Positions 16,609 to 25,446 of a DNA stretch of 64,000 bases are shown here, in pieces (position 1 is the first letter of the stretch; the number at the start of each line of letters is the position of its first letter). The notes beneath the pieces were generated by a model, which saw only the letters and a list, made by a program, of their open reading frames with translations, made no database searches and was not told the origin of the DNA. The position numbers and the translations under genes are program-made. Location: NCBI RefSeq assembly GCF_002803085.1, contig NZ_NNBJ01000011.1:124001-188000 (forward strand), read 5' to 3'. Origin of the DNA: Streptomyces sp. CB01201. Its GTDB lineage: Bacteria > Actinomycetota > Actinomycetes > Streptomycetales > Streptomycetaceae.

Positions 16609-17303
16609 CTCATGTCCTTCGGGGTGTCGAGTGTGGGCGGGGGAGCCGTGAGCAGGGCGTTCGTGGTCGCCACCAGATCGGCGCGGAACAGCTCCTCGCC
16701 GGTCAGCGGCGCGGTGCCGGACAGGTACTGACGGGCCCGGTCGGCCATTGCGGCGCCGACGAGGGTGAGCGCGAGATCGATCCGCTCCAGGCGGACCGGC
16801 TCGGGCAGCAGCTCGGTCAGGCAGCCCTCGATCCGGCCGATGAGGTGCCAGTAGGCCGTGCCGGCCAGGGTGGGGTGCGGAGTCCGGGTACGCACCCCGC
16901 TCTCGTGGCTGAGCTGGGCCGAGATCCGCAGACAGCGCCGCCCGCGCCCGGAGCGCAGCTCGCTGGCCTCCGCGCCGATGAGCGCCGCGAGCAGGGCAGG
17001 CAGATCCTGCGTGCCGGGCGTACCCGGTGTGCCCGGTGCGTTCTGGGGTGCGGCAGGGTTTTCGAGGCGCGCCGAGAGCAGCGCTTCGAGGACTCCCTCC
17101 GTGCGCCGCTGGCGCCCGGCCATCACCGCGTCGAGCAGCCCGGCGCGCGAGCCGAAGTGGTACTGCACGGCCGAGGGATTGCTCTGGCCGGCCAGCTTGA
17201 CGATGTCGCGCAGCTGGGCGCCGTCGACGCCCTGGGCCGCGAAGACCTCCTCGGCCGCACGGATCAGCTTCTCCCGGGTCTCGGGTCCCGACGTCCTTGC
17301 CAT
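16605..17303 (-). CDS. TetR-family regulator coupled to an SDR
   Basis: A 232-residue TetR-type regulator. Helix-turn-helix residues 8-55 include REKLIRAAEEVFAAQGVDGA and SAVQYHFGSRAGLLDA. A low-complexity NAPGTPGTPGTQ linker sits near residue 90. It is translationally coupled to the downstream SDR gene. A TAATG/CATTA inverted repeat directly upstream of its ATG is the likely operator, implying autorepression of the two-gene unit. Confidence 0.88.
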   Translation of the reverse strand: MARTSGPETREKLIRAAEEVFAAQGVDGAQLRDIVKLAGQSNPSAVQYHFGSRAGLLDAVMAGRQRRTEGVLEALLSARLENPAAPQNAPGTPGTPGTQDLPALLAALIGAEASELRSGRGRRCLRISAQLSHESGVRTRTPHPTLAGTAYWHLIGRIEGCLTELLPEPVRLERIDLALTLVGAAMADRARQYLSGTAPLTGEELFRADLVATTNALLTAPPPTLDTPKDMR

Positions 17304-17310
17304 GACGCCA

Positions 17311-17331
17311 TAGTAATGCTGGACATTATTA
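17311..17331. promoter_or_regulatory. Operator upstream of the TetR-SDR unit
   Basis: TAATG (17314-17318) and CATTA (17324-17328) form a perfect inverted repeat around CTGGA, extended by TA at 17311-17312 and TA at 17330-17331. It lies 8-28 bp upstream of the tetR start in an AT-rich island of otherwise GC-rich DNA, consistent with autoregulation. Confidence 0.6.
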
Positions 17332-17390
17332 AAAAGCCAGCACCACCCCTTGGGCCGAACGCGGTACGTCCCCGTGCGGCGCGGGAGGTT

Positions 17391-18287
17391 CTAGTGCGGC
17401 TGGAGGTCCCGGCTCGCTTCCTTCGTCGCCGTGCCCGACGGCATGGCCGGGTGCAGTCCGAGCAGCACGATGCCCGCCACGATCGCGGCGAGACCGGCCG
17501 CCTCCCAGGCGAGCGCGCCCGTGTCCGTACGCAGCCGGTCCCCGAGGAAGCCGACCCCGCAGGCGATCCCGGCCAGTGGCTGGGCGGCGGTCAGGGCGGG
17601 CAGCGACATCCGCAGCGGGGCCGTCTCGAAGGCGCTCTGCACCAGGACGAGTCCGGTCACCCCGAGCGCGATCACCCCGTACGGCTGCCAGCTCGACATC
17701 AGTTCCGACCAGCCGCCGGCCGACAGGCGCTGGCCGCTGATCCGGGTCAGGGCGTCCTGGAGGCCGTAGAGCAGGCCCGCGGCGATGGCCAGCATGACCG
17801 GGGCCGCCACGCTGAGCCGATCGTGTTTGGCGAAGGCCGCCAGGAGCAGCGCCGTGCCGACCACCACACCCACGATCAGCCAGTGCCGCAGCGCCCCGGC
17901 CTCCGAGACGCTGCCGTGCGGCTGGCCCGCCACGATGAACGCGGTGACCCCGCCGGCGAGCAGCGCGAGCCCCGCCCAGCCCTGGCGGCCCAGCGGCTGG
18001 CGCGTCCAGAGCCGGGACAGCCACATGGCGAAGAACAGATTGGTGGCCACCAGCGGCTCGACCAGGGAGACCTCGCCCCAGCCGAGGGCGAGCGCGCTCA
18101 GCACCATGCCCGCCACCATCAGGCCTATCCCGGCCAGCCAGCGCGGCATGCGCATCAGGTCGAGCAGCAGCCGCGGCGACAGGAAGTCGCCGATCGGGGC
18201 CTGCTGCGCCGCGTTCTGCTGTAGCACGAAGCCCGAGCCCAGACAGCACGCTGCGCTCACGGCGAGGACGAGGACCAGAACCGACAC
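17391..18287 (-). CDS. DMT-superfamily (EamA-like) transporter
   Basis: A 298-residue integral membrane protein with about nine to ten hydrophobic helices and two related halves, as in the drug/metabolite transporter superfamily. Typical pieces are GFVLQQNAAQ near the N-terminus and GLLYGLQDALTRISGQ at the start of the second half. The GTG at 18287 is preferred because GAGG lies eight bases upstream of it; an in-frame GTG at 18296 would overlap that ribosome-binding site. It stands alone between the TetR gene and the divergent FAD dehydrogenase. The transported compound is unknown. Confidence 0.8.
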   Translation of the reverse strand: MSVLVLVLAVSAACCLGSGFVLQQNAAQQAPIGDFLSPRLLLDLMRMPRWLAGIGLMVAGMVLSALALGWGEVSLVEPLVATNLFFAMWLSRLWTRQPLGRQGWAGLALLAGGVTAFIVAGQPHGSVSEAGALRHWLIVGVVVGTALLLAAFAKHDRLSVAAPVMLAIAAGLLYGLQDALTRISGQRLSAGGWSELMSSWQPYGVIALGVTGLVLVQSAFETAPLRMSLPALTAAQPLAGIACGVGFLGDRLRTDTGALAWEAAGLAAIVAGIVLLGLHPAMPSGTATKEASRDLQPH

Positions 18288-18453
18288 GACGTACACCTCA
18301 AGTACGGCCGGGGGAAGCCGACTTGGCCGACCCTAGCGCCCCCGGGGCCCGGCCGCCTCCCGGGCGGCGGGAGCCTGACGGTTGACGCCGGGTGGTGGCC
18401 CGCCCAAGATCGGACGCACGGGTAACTTGGCGGACGAGCGGAGTGAGCGGCCG

Positions 18454-20109
18454 ATGGCGTACGACGCCGATGTGATCGTGATCGGAGCGGGGCTCGCGGG
18501 GCTCGTGGCCACGGCGGAGCTGGCGGACGCCGGCAAGAAGGTGATCCTGCTCGACCAGGAGCCCGAGCAGTCCCTCGGCGGACAGGCCCACTGGTCGTTC
18601 GGCGGGCTCTTTCTGGTGGACTCGCCCGAGCAGCGCCGCATGCGGATCAAGGACAGCCGGGCGCTCGCCCTCCAGGACTGGTACGGGACGGCCGGTTTCG
18701 ACCGGGCCGAGGACCACTGGCCGCGCAAGTGGGCCGAGGCCTACGTCGATTTCGCGGCCGGCGAGAAGCGGGCGTGGCTGCACGCCCAGGGGGTCCGGTT
18801 CTTCCCCGTGGTGGGCTGGGCCGAGCGGGGCGGGTACGACGCCAACGGGCATGGCAACTCCGTTCCCCGCTTCCACATCACCTGGGGCACCGGGCCCGGC
18901 ATCGTGGCCCCGTTCGAGCGGAGGGTGCGGGAGGCCGCCGCCCGGGGGCTGGTCCGGTTCGCGTTCCGGCACCGCGTGACGGGTCTTGGGCGCAGTGCGG
19001 GGTCCGTCGACACCGTGACCGGCGAGATCCTGGAGCCGTCCGGCGCCGGGCGCGGGACGGCGTCGACCCGGACCGTCACCGGATCCTTCGAGCTTACGGC
19101 GCAGGCGGTCATCGTGACCAGCGGCGGCATCGGCGGAAACCACGACCTCGTACGAGCCCAATGGCCCGAGCGGCTCGGCACGCCGCCCGAGCACCTGCTC
19201 TCCGGTGTCCCCGCCCATGTCGACGGCCTCATGCTCGGCATCACCGAACGGGCCGGGGCCCACCACATCAACCGCGACCGCATGTGGCACTACACCGAGG
19301 GCATCCAGAACTGGAACCCCATCTGGGCCAAGCACGGCATCCGCATCCTGCCCGGCCCCTCCTCGCTCTGGCTGGACGCGCGCGGCAACCGGCTGCCCGT
19401 CCCGCTCTTCCCCGGCTTCGACACGCTCGGCACCCTCGACCACATCATGAGGACCGGGTACGGCTACACGTGGTTCGTGCTCGACCAGAAGATCATCGGC
19501 AAGGAGTTCGCGCTCTCGGGCTCCGAGCAGAACCCCGATCTGACCGGCAAGTCCGTACGCGGTGTCCTCGGGCGGGCCCGGGCCGATGTGCCGGGCCCGG
19601 TGAAGGCGTTCATGGACCACGGGGCCGACTTCGTCGTCGAGAAGGACCTGGCCGCGCTCGTGCGCGGCATGAACGCGCTCACCGACGAACCCCTCATCGA
19701 CGAGGCCGCGCTGCGCCGCGAGATCGTGGCCCGCGACCGGGAGATCGCCAACCCCTTCACCAAGGACCTCCAGATCACCGCGATCCGCGGGGCGCGCAAC
19801 TACCTCGGCGACAAGCTGATCCGCACCGCGCCGCCGCACCGCATTCTCGACCCCGGGGCCGGCCCGCTGATCGCGGTCAAGCTGCACATCCTGACCCGCA
19901 AGTCGCTCGGCGGCCTGGAGACCGACCTGTCCTCGCGCGTGCTCACCGAGGGCGGCGAGCCGCTGCCGGGCGTGTACGCGGCGGGCGAGGCGGCCGGGTT
20001 CGGCGGCGGAGGCGTGCACGGCTACCGCTCCCTGGAAGGCACCTTCCTCGGCGGCTGCATCTTCTCGGGCCGCGCCGCGGGCCGTGCCGCCGCGCAGGCG
20101 GTGTCCTAG
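18454..20109 (+). CDS. FAD-binding dehydrogenase (KstD/fumarate-reductase flavoprotein family)
   Basis: A 551-residue flavoprotein. The Rossmann motif VIVIGAGLAGLVATAELADAG (residues 6-26) is followed by the acidic ribose-binding strand ending in LLDQE. GGIGGNHDLVR near 227 and the C-terminal GVYAAGEAAGFGGGGVHGYR, SLEGTFLGGCIFSGR match the FAD-binding dehydrogenase group related to 3-ketosteroid delta-1-dehydrogenases and flavocytochrome fumarate reductases. It is annotated only as FAD-binding dehydrogenase because the steroid-specific catalytic Tyr residues cannot be confirmed by eye. Soluble, apparently monocistronic. Confidence 0.85.
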   Translation: MAYDADVIVIGAGLAGLVATAELADAGKKVILLDQEPEQSLGGQAHWSFGGLFLVDSPEQRRMRIKDSRALALQDWYGTAGFDRAEDHWPRKWAEAYVDFAAGEKRAWLHAQGVRFFPVVGWAERGGYDANGHGNSVPRFHITWGTGPGIVAPFERRVREAAARGLVRFAFRHRVTGLGRSAGSVDTVTGEILEPSGAGRGTASTRTVTGSFELTAQAVIVTSGGIGGNHDLVRAQWPERLGTPPEHLLSGVPAHVDGLMLGITERAGAHHINRDRMWHYTEGIQNWNPIWAKHGIRILPGPSSLWLDARGNRLPVPLFPGFDTLGTLDHIMRTGYGYTWFVLDQKIIGKEFALSGSEQNPDLTGKSVRGVLGRARADVPGPVKAFMDHGADFVVEKDLAALVRGMNALTDEPLIDEAALRREIVARDREIANPFTKDLQITAIRGARNYLGDKLIRTAPPHRILDPGAGPLIAVKLHILTRKSLGGLETDLSSRVLTEGGEPLPGVYAAGEAAGFGGGGVHGYRSLEGTFLGGCIFSGRAAGRAAAQAVS

Positions 20110-20364
20110 ACGCGCGCGGTCCGGCCGGTCCTCGACTCCCGCGGGTACCCGTGGTCCGGCCGGTCCCCGATCCCCTTGCGCGGGGGCCGCGTTCGCTGCC
20201 CGCGGCGGGGGCCGAACGGCCTTGACGGGCGGCGGCGACCGGCGATTTGCTGGCGGTGACCATCGCGCATGCGTTCAGCGCGCATTCATGCTCCGGCGAT
20301 CTTTCCGTGCGGGCGATGCCGTAAGTGTGGTCTGACCGGAAATCACCGAAAGGGCCAACCTCGC

Positions 20365-21927
20365 ATGCCGAGCCGGACCAGCGAACCCGAGACCAGCACG
20401 TACGAGGAACCGGAACGGGCCCTGCGCGCCGGCCGGCTCGGCACCCCGGGAGTGCTGCTTCCGGTGCTCGCGGCGAGCGCGCCCCTGATGGTCGCGGTCG
20501 GGGTGATGCCCACCACCTTCGCCGAGACGGGCGTCGTCGGACAGCCGCTGCTCTTCCTGGTCCTCGGCGCGGTGCTCGCCCTGTTCGCCGTCGGGTACGC
20601 CGAGATGAGCCGGCACATGAGTCACTCGGGCGCCTTCTACGCGTACATCGCGCGAGGGCTCGGGCCGACCGCGGGCGCCTCGGCCGCCTACGGAGCGCTC
20701 GCCGCCTACAGCGCGTTGCAGGTCGGCATCTACGGCATGTTCGGTTTCGAGGTGTCCGGGCTGCTCGACACCTACCGCGGCGTCACCATCGACTGGTGGG
20801 TGCCCGCGCTGCTCGCGGTCGCCCTGGTGGGCGCGCTCGGCCGGCTGAGGATCGACCTGAACGCCAAGGTGCTCGGGGTGCTCCTGCTCGTCGAGGTGGC
20901 GCTGGTCGTCGTCTTCGACCTCGCCGCGCTCGCGGACCCGGCCACCGGCCGCCTCTCGCCGCACGCCTTCAACCCGCGCGCCCTGGCCCACGGCAGCGCC
21001 GGCATCGCCCTGTGCTTCTGCGCCGCCGCCTTCATCGGCTGTGAACAGGCCCCGGTGTACGCCGAGGAGACCCGGCGTCCCCAGGCCGTCGTCAGACGCG
21101 TCCTGTTGCTCGCGGTCGGCCTCGTGACCGCCCTCCTCGCGCTCAGCTCCTGGGCCCTCACCCTCGCGGCGGGCCCGCAGGACATCGTGGACTCCGCACA
21201 GAAGCAGGGCCCCGGCCTGCTGTTCGCGCTCGCCGAGAAGAACCTGGGCACCACCTTCGCCGACGTCCTCCATGTCGTGTTCGTGACCGGCATGTTCGCG
21301 GCGCTGCTCAGCCTGCACAACGTGGTCGCCCGGTACGTCTTCGCCATGGGCCGCGAGGGGCTGCTGCCCGCCGGGTTCGGCCGGACCAGCCCCATCAGCG
21401 GGGCGCCGGCGGCCGGCTCGCTGTTCCAGACCGTGGTCTCGGTGGCCGTGGTGGCCGCCTTCGCGCTCACCGACCGCTGGCCGGCCGGCGACCCGACCGC
21501 CCCCGTCACCCACCTGTTCACCTGGACGGGCAACGCCGGCGTGCTCGGCGTGCTGCTCCTCATGGCCGCCTCGTCCCTCGCCGTGATCGTCTTCTTCGTC
21601 CGCCGGGGCGAGGCCGGTGCCCAGCGGTGGCGGCTGCTCGCCGCGGCCGCCGCAGGCGTCGCGCTGCTGGGCATTGCCGCCTACAGCGTCCGGCAGTTCC
21701 AGCTCCTTGTCGGGGCGGGGCCGAACGACACGCTCGCCTGGATGCCGCCCGGGATCGTCGTCCTCGCCCTGCTCGTGGGCCTCGGGTACGGGCTCGTGCT
21801 GCGGGCGCGCAGGCCCGGGACGCACGCGGGGATCGGCCGGGGCGACGAGCCCTCGCCGGCGCCCGGGGCACTGCCGGGTCCGGGTGGCCCCGGGACGCGG
21901 GAGTCGGGGCACGGCACCCTGCTGTGA
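20365..21927 (+). CDS. APC-family amino acid/polyamine permease
   Basis: A 520-residue membrane protein with about 12 hydrophobic segments between residues 28 and 495 and hydrophilic, Pro/Gly-rich tails. GVLLPVLAASAPLMVAVGVMP and the VRRVLLLAVG region fit the amino acid-polyamine-organocation superfamily. The ATG at 20365 is preferred over longer in-frame starts; the ribosome-binding site AAAGGGC is weak. The 255-bp upstream region shows no clear operator. The substrate is unknown; no catabolic gene is coupled to it. Confidence 0.82.
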   Translation: MPSRTSEPETSTYEEPERALRAGRLGTPGVLLPVLAASAPLMVAVGVMPTTFAETGVVGQPLLFLVLGAVLALFAVGYAEMSRHMSHSGAFYAYIARGLGPTAGASAAYGALAAYSALQVGIYGMFGFEVSGLLDTYRGVTIDWWVPALLAVALVGALGRLRIDLNAKVLGVLLLVEVALVVVFDLAALADPATGRLSPHAFNPRALAHGSAGIALCFCAAAFIGCEQAPVYAEETRRPQAVVRRVLLLAVGLVTALLALSSWALTLAAGPQDIVDSAQKQGPGLLFALAEKNLGTTFADVLHVVFVTGMFAALLSLHNVVARYVFAMGREGLLPAGFGRTSPISGAPAAGSLFQTVVSVAVVAAFALTDRWPAGDPTAPVTHLFTWTGNAGVLGVLLLMAASSLAVIVFFVRRGEAGAQRWRLLAAAAAGVALLGIAAYSVRQFQLLVGAGPNDTLAWMPPGIVVLALLVGLGYGLVLRARRPGTHAGIGRGDEPSPAPGALPGPGGPGTRESGHGTLL

Positions 21928-22010
21928 GCCGGCTGGGGAATTCCTGACGGAACGGTGACGTACGGCCGTGGCCCCTGGCAGGACCGGCCGCCGGGTGTTC
22001 GAATCGTCGG

Positions 22011-22742
22011 GTGACACCAGAACCAACACCGCCGCCCGCGCGGGGCACTCCCGTGGGGCGCCGGCTCGTGCTCGGCATGCTCGGACTCGGCGTGGCCGGG
22101 GTCGCGTCGGCGCGCTATGTCCAGGGCGGCCTCGAATCCTTCCTCGGCGCCGCCGCCGACAAGGACCCCACCGGGCTCACCAGTCTGCTGCCCAACGGCG
22201 GCGGCTTCCGCTACTACTCGGTCACCTCCTCGGTGCCCGACAGGAGCGCCGCCGACTACCGGCTCACCGTCGACGGCCTGGTCACCCGGCCCGCCACCTA
22301 CACCCTGGACGCACTGCGGGCGCTGCCGCAGACCCGGCTGGTGCGCGATGTGCAGTGCGTGACCGGCTGGCGGGTGCCCGGCACCCCCTTTGCCGGGGTC
22401 CAGCTGTCCCGCCTCCTGGACGCTGCCGGGGTGCGGCCGGGTGCCGGAGCCGTCCGCTTCACCTGCTTCGACGGCGCGTACAGCGAGAGCCTCACCCTCG
22501 AACAGGCGCGCCGCGACGACGTGTTGATCGCGCTGAGCATGCAGGACAAGCCGGTCAGCCATGCGCACGGCGGCCCGGTCCGTCTGTACGTGGCTCCCAT
22601 GTACTTCTACAAGTCGGCGAAATGGCTGTCCGGGATCACCGTGACACAGAAGGTCGAGCGGGGATTCTGGGAGGAGCGGGGCTATGACATCGACGCCTGG
22701 GTCGGCCGGTCCAACGGACGCGAGGACCACCCCACCTCCTGA
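22011..22742 (+). CDS. Molybdopterin-dependent sulfite oxidase-family oxidoreductase
   Basis: A 243-residue protein of the sulfite oxidase/MsrP (YedY) molybdopterin fold. The molybdenum-ligating cysteine is in RDVQCVTGWRVPGTPF (about residue 119). The N-terminus GRRLVLGMLGLGVAGVASA is a twin-arginine-like export or anchor sequence, as in MsrP. Gly-rich SHAHGGPVRLYVAPMYFYKSAKW matches the cofactor-contacting C-terminal part. The last 59 bases overlap the cytochrome-b gene downstream, so the two subunits are coupled, as in MsrPQ methionine-sulfoxide reductase, though this partner is not a classical MsrQ. Start GTG at 22011. It is probably an extracytoplasmic oxidoreductase; the substrate is open. 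Confidence 0.87.
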   Translation: MTPEPTPPPARGTPVGRRLVLGMLGLGVAGVASARYVQGGLESFLGAAADKDPTGLTSLLPNGGGFRYYSVTSSVPDRSAADYRLTVDGLVTRPATYTLDALRALPQTRLVRDVQCVTGWRVPGTPFAGVQLSRLLDAAGVRPGAGAVRFTCFDGAYSESLTLEQARRDDVLIALSMQDKPVSHAHGGPVRLYVAPMYFYKSAKWLSGITVTQKVERGFWEERGYDIDAWVGRSNGREDHPTS

Positions 22743-23367
22743 ACTCCCGCACACGGTACGGCGGTTCACGCCGGGGGAGCGGTGGGTGCACCGGGCCGCG
22801 GCCTGGCTGATGGGCGCCTGTGTGGTGACCGCCGCGGTCCTCTACGTCCCGCAGTTCGCCGAGGCGGTGGGCCGGCGCGAACTCGTGGTGCGGGTGCACG
22901 AGATCTGCGGGGTGCTGCTTCCGGTGCCGGTCCTGCTCGGCCTGGCCTCGCGCGCCTTCCGCGCCGACCTGGGCCGCCTCAACCGCTTCCACCCGTACGA
23001 CCGGACCTGGCTGCGCACCGCTCTGCGGCGGGAGCGGGAGCCGCGGCCTTCGGGCAAGTTCAACGCGGGGCAGAAGCTGTACGCGGGCTGGATCGCGGGG
23101 GCCGCCCTGGTGATGCTGGGGACGGGGCTGCTGATGTGGTTCACGCACCTGGCGCCCATCGGGGTGCGGATCGGGTCCACATTCGTGCACGACTGGCTGT
23201 CGCTCGCCGTCGGCATCGTGATCGCCGGGCATGTGTGGATGGCGATCGGCGACCCGGTGGCACGCCGTGGCATGCGCACCGGGTCGGTCGACCGGCCGTG
23301 GGCGAAACGCGAACACCCCTTGTGGGAGCCGGAGTCGGACGCCGCACCAGCGGGCGAGGACGAGTGA
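22684..23367 (+). CDS. Cytochrome b561/FdhC-like membrane subunit
   Basis: A 227-residue membrane protein with four hydrophobic helices (about 36-55, 72-92, 136-156, 168-190). Histidines in or beside helices (ERWVHRAAAWLM, VRVHEICGVL, TFVHDWLSLAV, IVIAGHVWMA) are suitable for two b-type haems, as in formate dehydrogenase gamma or cytochrome b561 subunits. It starts 59 bp inside the preceding molybdopterin gene, indicating a two-component membrane complex in which it passes quinol electrons to the molybdenum subunit, or receives them. The start could be slightly further downstream, but the first helix begins soon after residue 33. Confidence 0.82.
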   Translation: MTSTPGSAGPTDARTTPPPELPHTVRRFTPGERWVHRAAAWLMGACVVTAAVLYVPQFAEAVGRRELVVRVHEICGVLLPVPVLLGLASRAFRADLGRLNRFHPYDRTWLRTALRREREPRPSGKFNAGQKLYAGWIAGAALVMLGTGLLMWFTHLAPIGVRIGSTFVHDWLSLAVGIVIAGHVWMAIGDPVARRGMRTGSVDRPWAKREHPLWEPESDAAPAGEDE

Positions 23368-23378
23368 CCGCAGGCCGG

Positions 23379-24785
23379 CTAGACGACCAGTGACAGGAGC
23401 AGGACGAAGCCGAGCGACACCACGGAGATGATCGTCTCCATCACCGACCAGGTCTTGATCGTCTGGCCGACGCTCATCCCGAAGTACTCCTTCACCAGCC
23501 AGAACCCGGCGTCGTTGACATGGCTGAAGAAGAGCGAACCGGCGCCGACCGCGAGCACGAGCAGCGCCGCGTGCGCGGTCGACATGTCGGCCGCCAGCGG
23601 TGCCACCAGGCCCGCGGCCGAGATCGTCGCCACGGTCGCGGAGCCCGTCGCGAGCCGGATCGCCACCGCGATCAGCCAGGCGAGCAGCAGCGAGGGGATC
23701 GCCCAGTCCTTGGAGAAGTCCAGGATCATCTGGCCGACGCCCACGTCGATCAGCGTCTGCTTGAAGCCGCCGCCCGCGCCCACGATCAGCAGGACGCCGG
23801 CGATCGGGGCGAGCGACTTCTCGACGGTCGTCGAGATCCGCTCCTTGGTGAACCCGGCGGCCCGGCCCAGGGTGAAGATGGCGACCAGGACCGCGGCGAG
23901 CAGGGCGATCAACGGCGAGCCGATGACGTCGGTGACCCGCTGGACGTGGTTCTTCGGGTCGTCGACCACGATGTCCACCAGCGCCTTGGCCAGCATCAGG
24001 ACCACCGGGAGCAGCACCGTGACGATGGTCGCGCCGAAGCTGGGGCGCTTCTCCAGGTCCTCCGAGGGGCGGGCGGGGACCATCTTGTCCGGAGCCGGGA
24101 TGTCGACCCAGCGGGCCGCGTACTTCGAGAACACCGGGCCCGCGATGATCACCGTGGGGATGGCGACGACCACGCCGAGCGCGAGGGTCACGCCGAGGTT
24201 GGCGCCGATCGCGTCGATGGCGACGAGGGGCCCCGGGTGCGGCGGGATGAGGCCGTGCATCACGGACAGGCCGGCCAGCGCCGGAATGCCGATGCGCATC
24301 AGCGAGTAGTTGCCGCGCTTGGCGACGAGCAGCACCACCGGGATCAGCAGCACGATGCCGACCTCGAAGAACAGCGGAAGACCGATGATCGAGGCGATGG
24401 CCACCATCGCCCACGGCATCGCCCGGCCGCCGGACTTCCCGGCCTTGGCCAGGATGGTGTCGACGATCTGGTCGGCGCCGCCGGAGTCGGCGAGCAGCTT
24501 GCCGAGGATCGCGCCGAGCGCGATCAGCACGCCCACGCCGGCGACCGTGCTGCCGAGGCCCGCGCTGAAGCTGGTGATGACCTTGTCGAGCGGGGCGCCC
24601 GCGAAGGCGCCGAGCGCCAGCGAGCCGATGGTCAGGGACAGGAAGGCGTGCAGCTTGAACTTGGTGATGAGCAGGACGATGACGGCGATGCCCGCGAGTA
24701 CGGCGATGCCCAGCTGGGCGTGGCCGGCCGAGGTGATCGGCTGCGTGGCGTCCGCTGCCAGGAACTCGACGCTGAGTCTGGTCAC
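23379..24785 (-). CDS. gntP: Gluconate permease GntP
   Basis: A 468-residue member of the GntP family of gluconate:H+ symporters, with about 12-14 hydrophobic segments. Family-typical stretches are LGAILGKLLADSGGADQIVD, VMHGLIPPHPGPL, GAGGGFKQTL and the C-terminal SHVNDAGFWLVKEYFG. The GTG at 24785 is ten bases from the stop of gntK, so gntK and gntP form an operon read away from gntR. It imports gluconate for the oxidative pentose-phosphate pathway. Confidence 0.94.
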   Translation of the reverse strand: MTRLSVEFLAADATQPITSAGHAQLGIAVLAGIAVIVLLITKFKLHAFLSLTIGSLALGAFAGAPLDKVITSFSAGLGSTVAGVGVLIALGAILGKLLADSGGADQIVDTILAKAGKSGGRAMPWAMVAIASIIGLPLFFEVGIVLLIPVVLLVAKRGNYSLMRIGIPALAGLSVMHGLIPPHPGPLVAIDAIGANLGVTLALGVVVAIPTVIIAGPVFSKYAARWVDIPAPDKMVPARPSEDLEKRPSFGATIVTVLLPVVLMLAKALVDIVVDDPKNHVQRVTDVIGSPLIALLAAVLVAIFTLGRAAGFTKERISTTVEKSLAPIAGVLLIVGAGGGFKQTLIDVGVGQMILDFSKDWAIPSLLLAWLIAVAIRLATGSATVATISAAGLVAPLAADMSTAHAALLVLAVGAGSLFFSHVNDAGFWLVKEYFGMSVGQTIKTWSVMETIISVVSLGFVLLLSLVV

Positions 24786-24796
24786 GGTGGGATTCC

Positions 24797-25306
24797 TTAC
24801 TTGGTGAGCGTTCGCAGCGCGGTGGCGGCCCGCTCCGCGATGTCCTCGGGGGTGCCGGACACGTCGACGGCGACGCCTGCCTCGTCGGGGCCCAGCGGCT
24901 GAAGGGTGGCGAACTGCGAGTCGAGCAGCGCGGTCGGCATGAAGTGCCCCTTGCGCTCGGCCATCCGGTGCTCGATGAGCGCGCGGTCGCCGGTCAGATG
25001 CAGGAAGACGACTCCGGGGGCGGCCGCGCGCAGCCGGTCGCGGTAGCTCCGCTTGAGCGCGGAGCTGCTCACCACCCCGCCGCGTTCGGCCCGGCCGTGG
25101 GCCCAGACGCCGATCGCGTCCAGCCAGGGCCAGCGGTCGTCGTCGTCCAGGGGGATGCCCGCGGACATCTTGGCGACGTTGGCCTGGGGGTGGAAGTCGT
25201 CGCCCTCGGCGTAGGGGACGCCGAGCCGTGCTGCGACCAGCGGCCCGATGGTGGTCTTGCCGGTTCCGGCAACGCCCATCACGACGACGGTCAGGGGGGT
25301 GTTCAT
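24797..25306 (-). CDS. gntK: Gluconokinase
   Basis: A 169-residue P-loop gluconokinase converting gluconate and ATP to 6-phosphogluconate. VVVMGVAGTGKTTIG is the Walker A region near residues 7-20; EGDDFHP, PLDDDDRWPWLDA, SSSALKRSYRDRLR and ERKGHFMPTALLDSQFATLQ are family hallmarks. The ATG at 25306 is chosen to match usual family length; an in-frame GTG at 25357 would add a polar 17-residue extension and would lie close to the regulator-binding region. First gene of the gntK-gntP operon, divergent from gntR. Confidence 0.95.
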   Translation of the reverse strand: MNTPLTVVVMGVAGTGKTTIGPLVAARLGVPYAEGDDFHPQANVAKMSAGIPLDDDDRWPWLDAIGVWAHGRAERGGVVSSSALKRSYRDRLRAAAPGVVFLHLTGDRALIEHRMAERKGHFMPTALLDSQFATLQPLGPDEAGVAVDVSGTPEDIAERAATALRTLTK

Positions 25307-25372
25307 GGCGGGTGGTGCCTCGCTGTCCTCATCGACATCGATGTCCTTCGCGGACACTCAAACCCATTAGGT

Positions 25373-25440
25373 ACGACATATTCAAGAGGTCGTGATTTAA
25401 AAGTCATACTTTTGTGGACCTCCAGGAGGGCCCGTAGGCT
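25373..25440. promoter_or_regulatory. gnt operator and gntR promoter region
   Basis: Two inverted repeats lie between gntK and gntR: ACGAC (25373-25377)/GTCGT (25389-25393), and AAAAGT (25399-25404)-CAT-ACTTTT (25408-25413). A promoter for gntR can be read as TTGTGG (25412-25417), 17-bp spacer, TAGGCT (25435-25440), six bases before the gntR ATG. The second repeat touches the -35 box, so GntR would block its own promoter. Confidence 0.6.
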
Positions 25441-25446
25441 TGGTCC

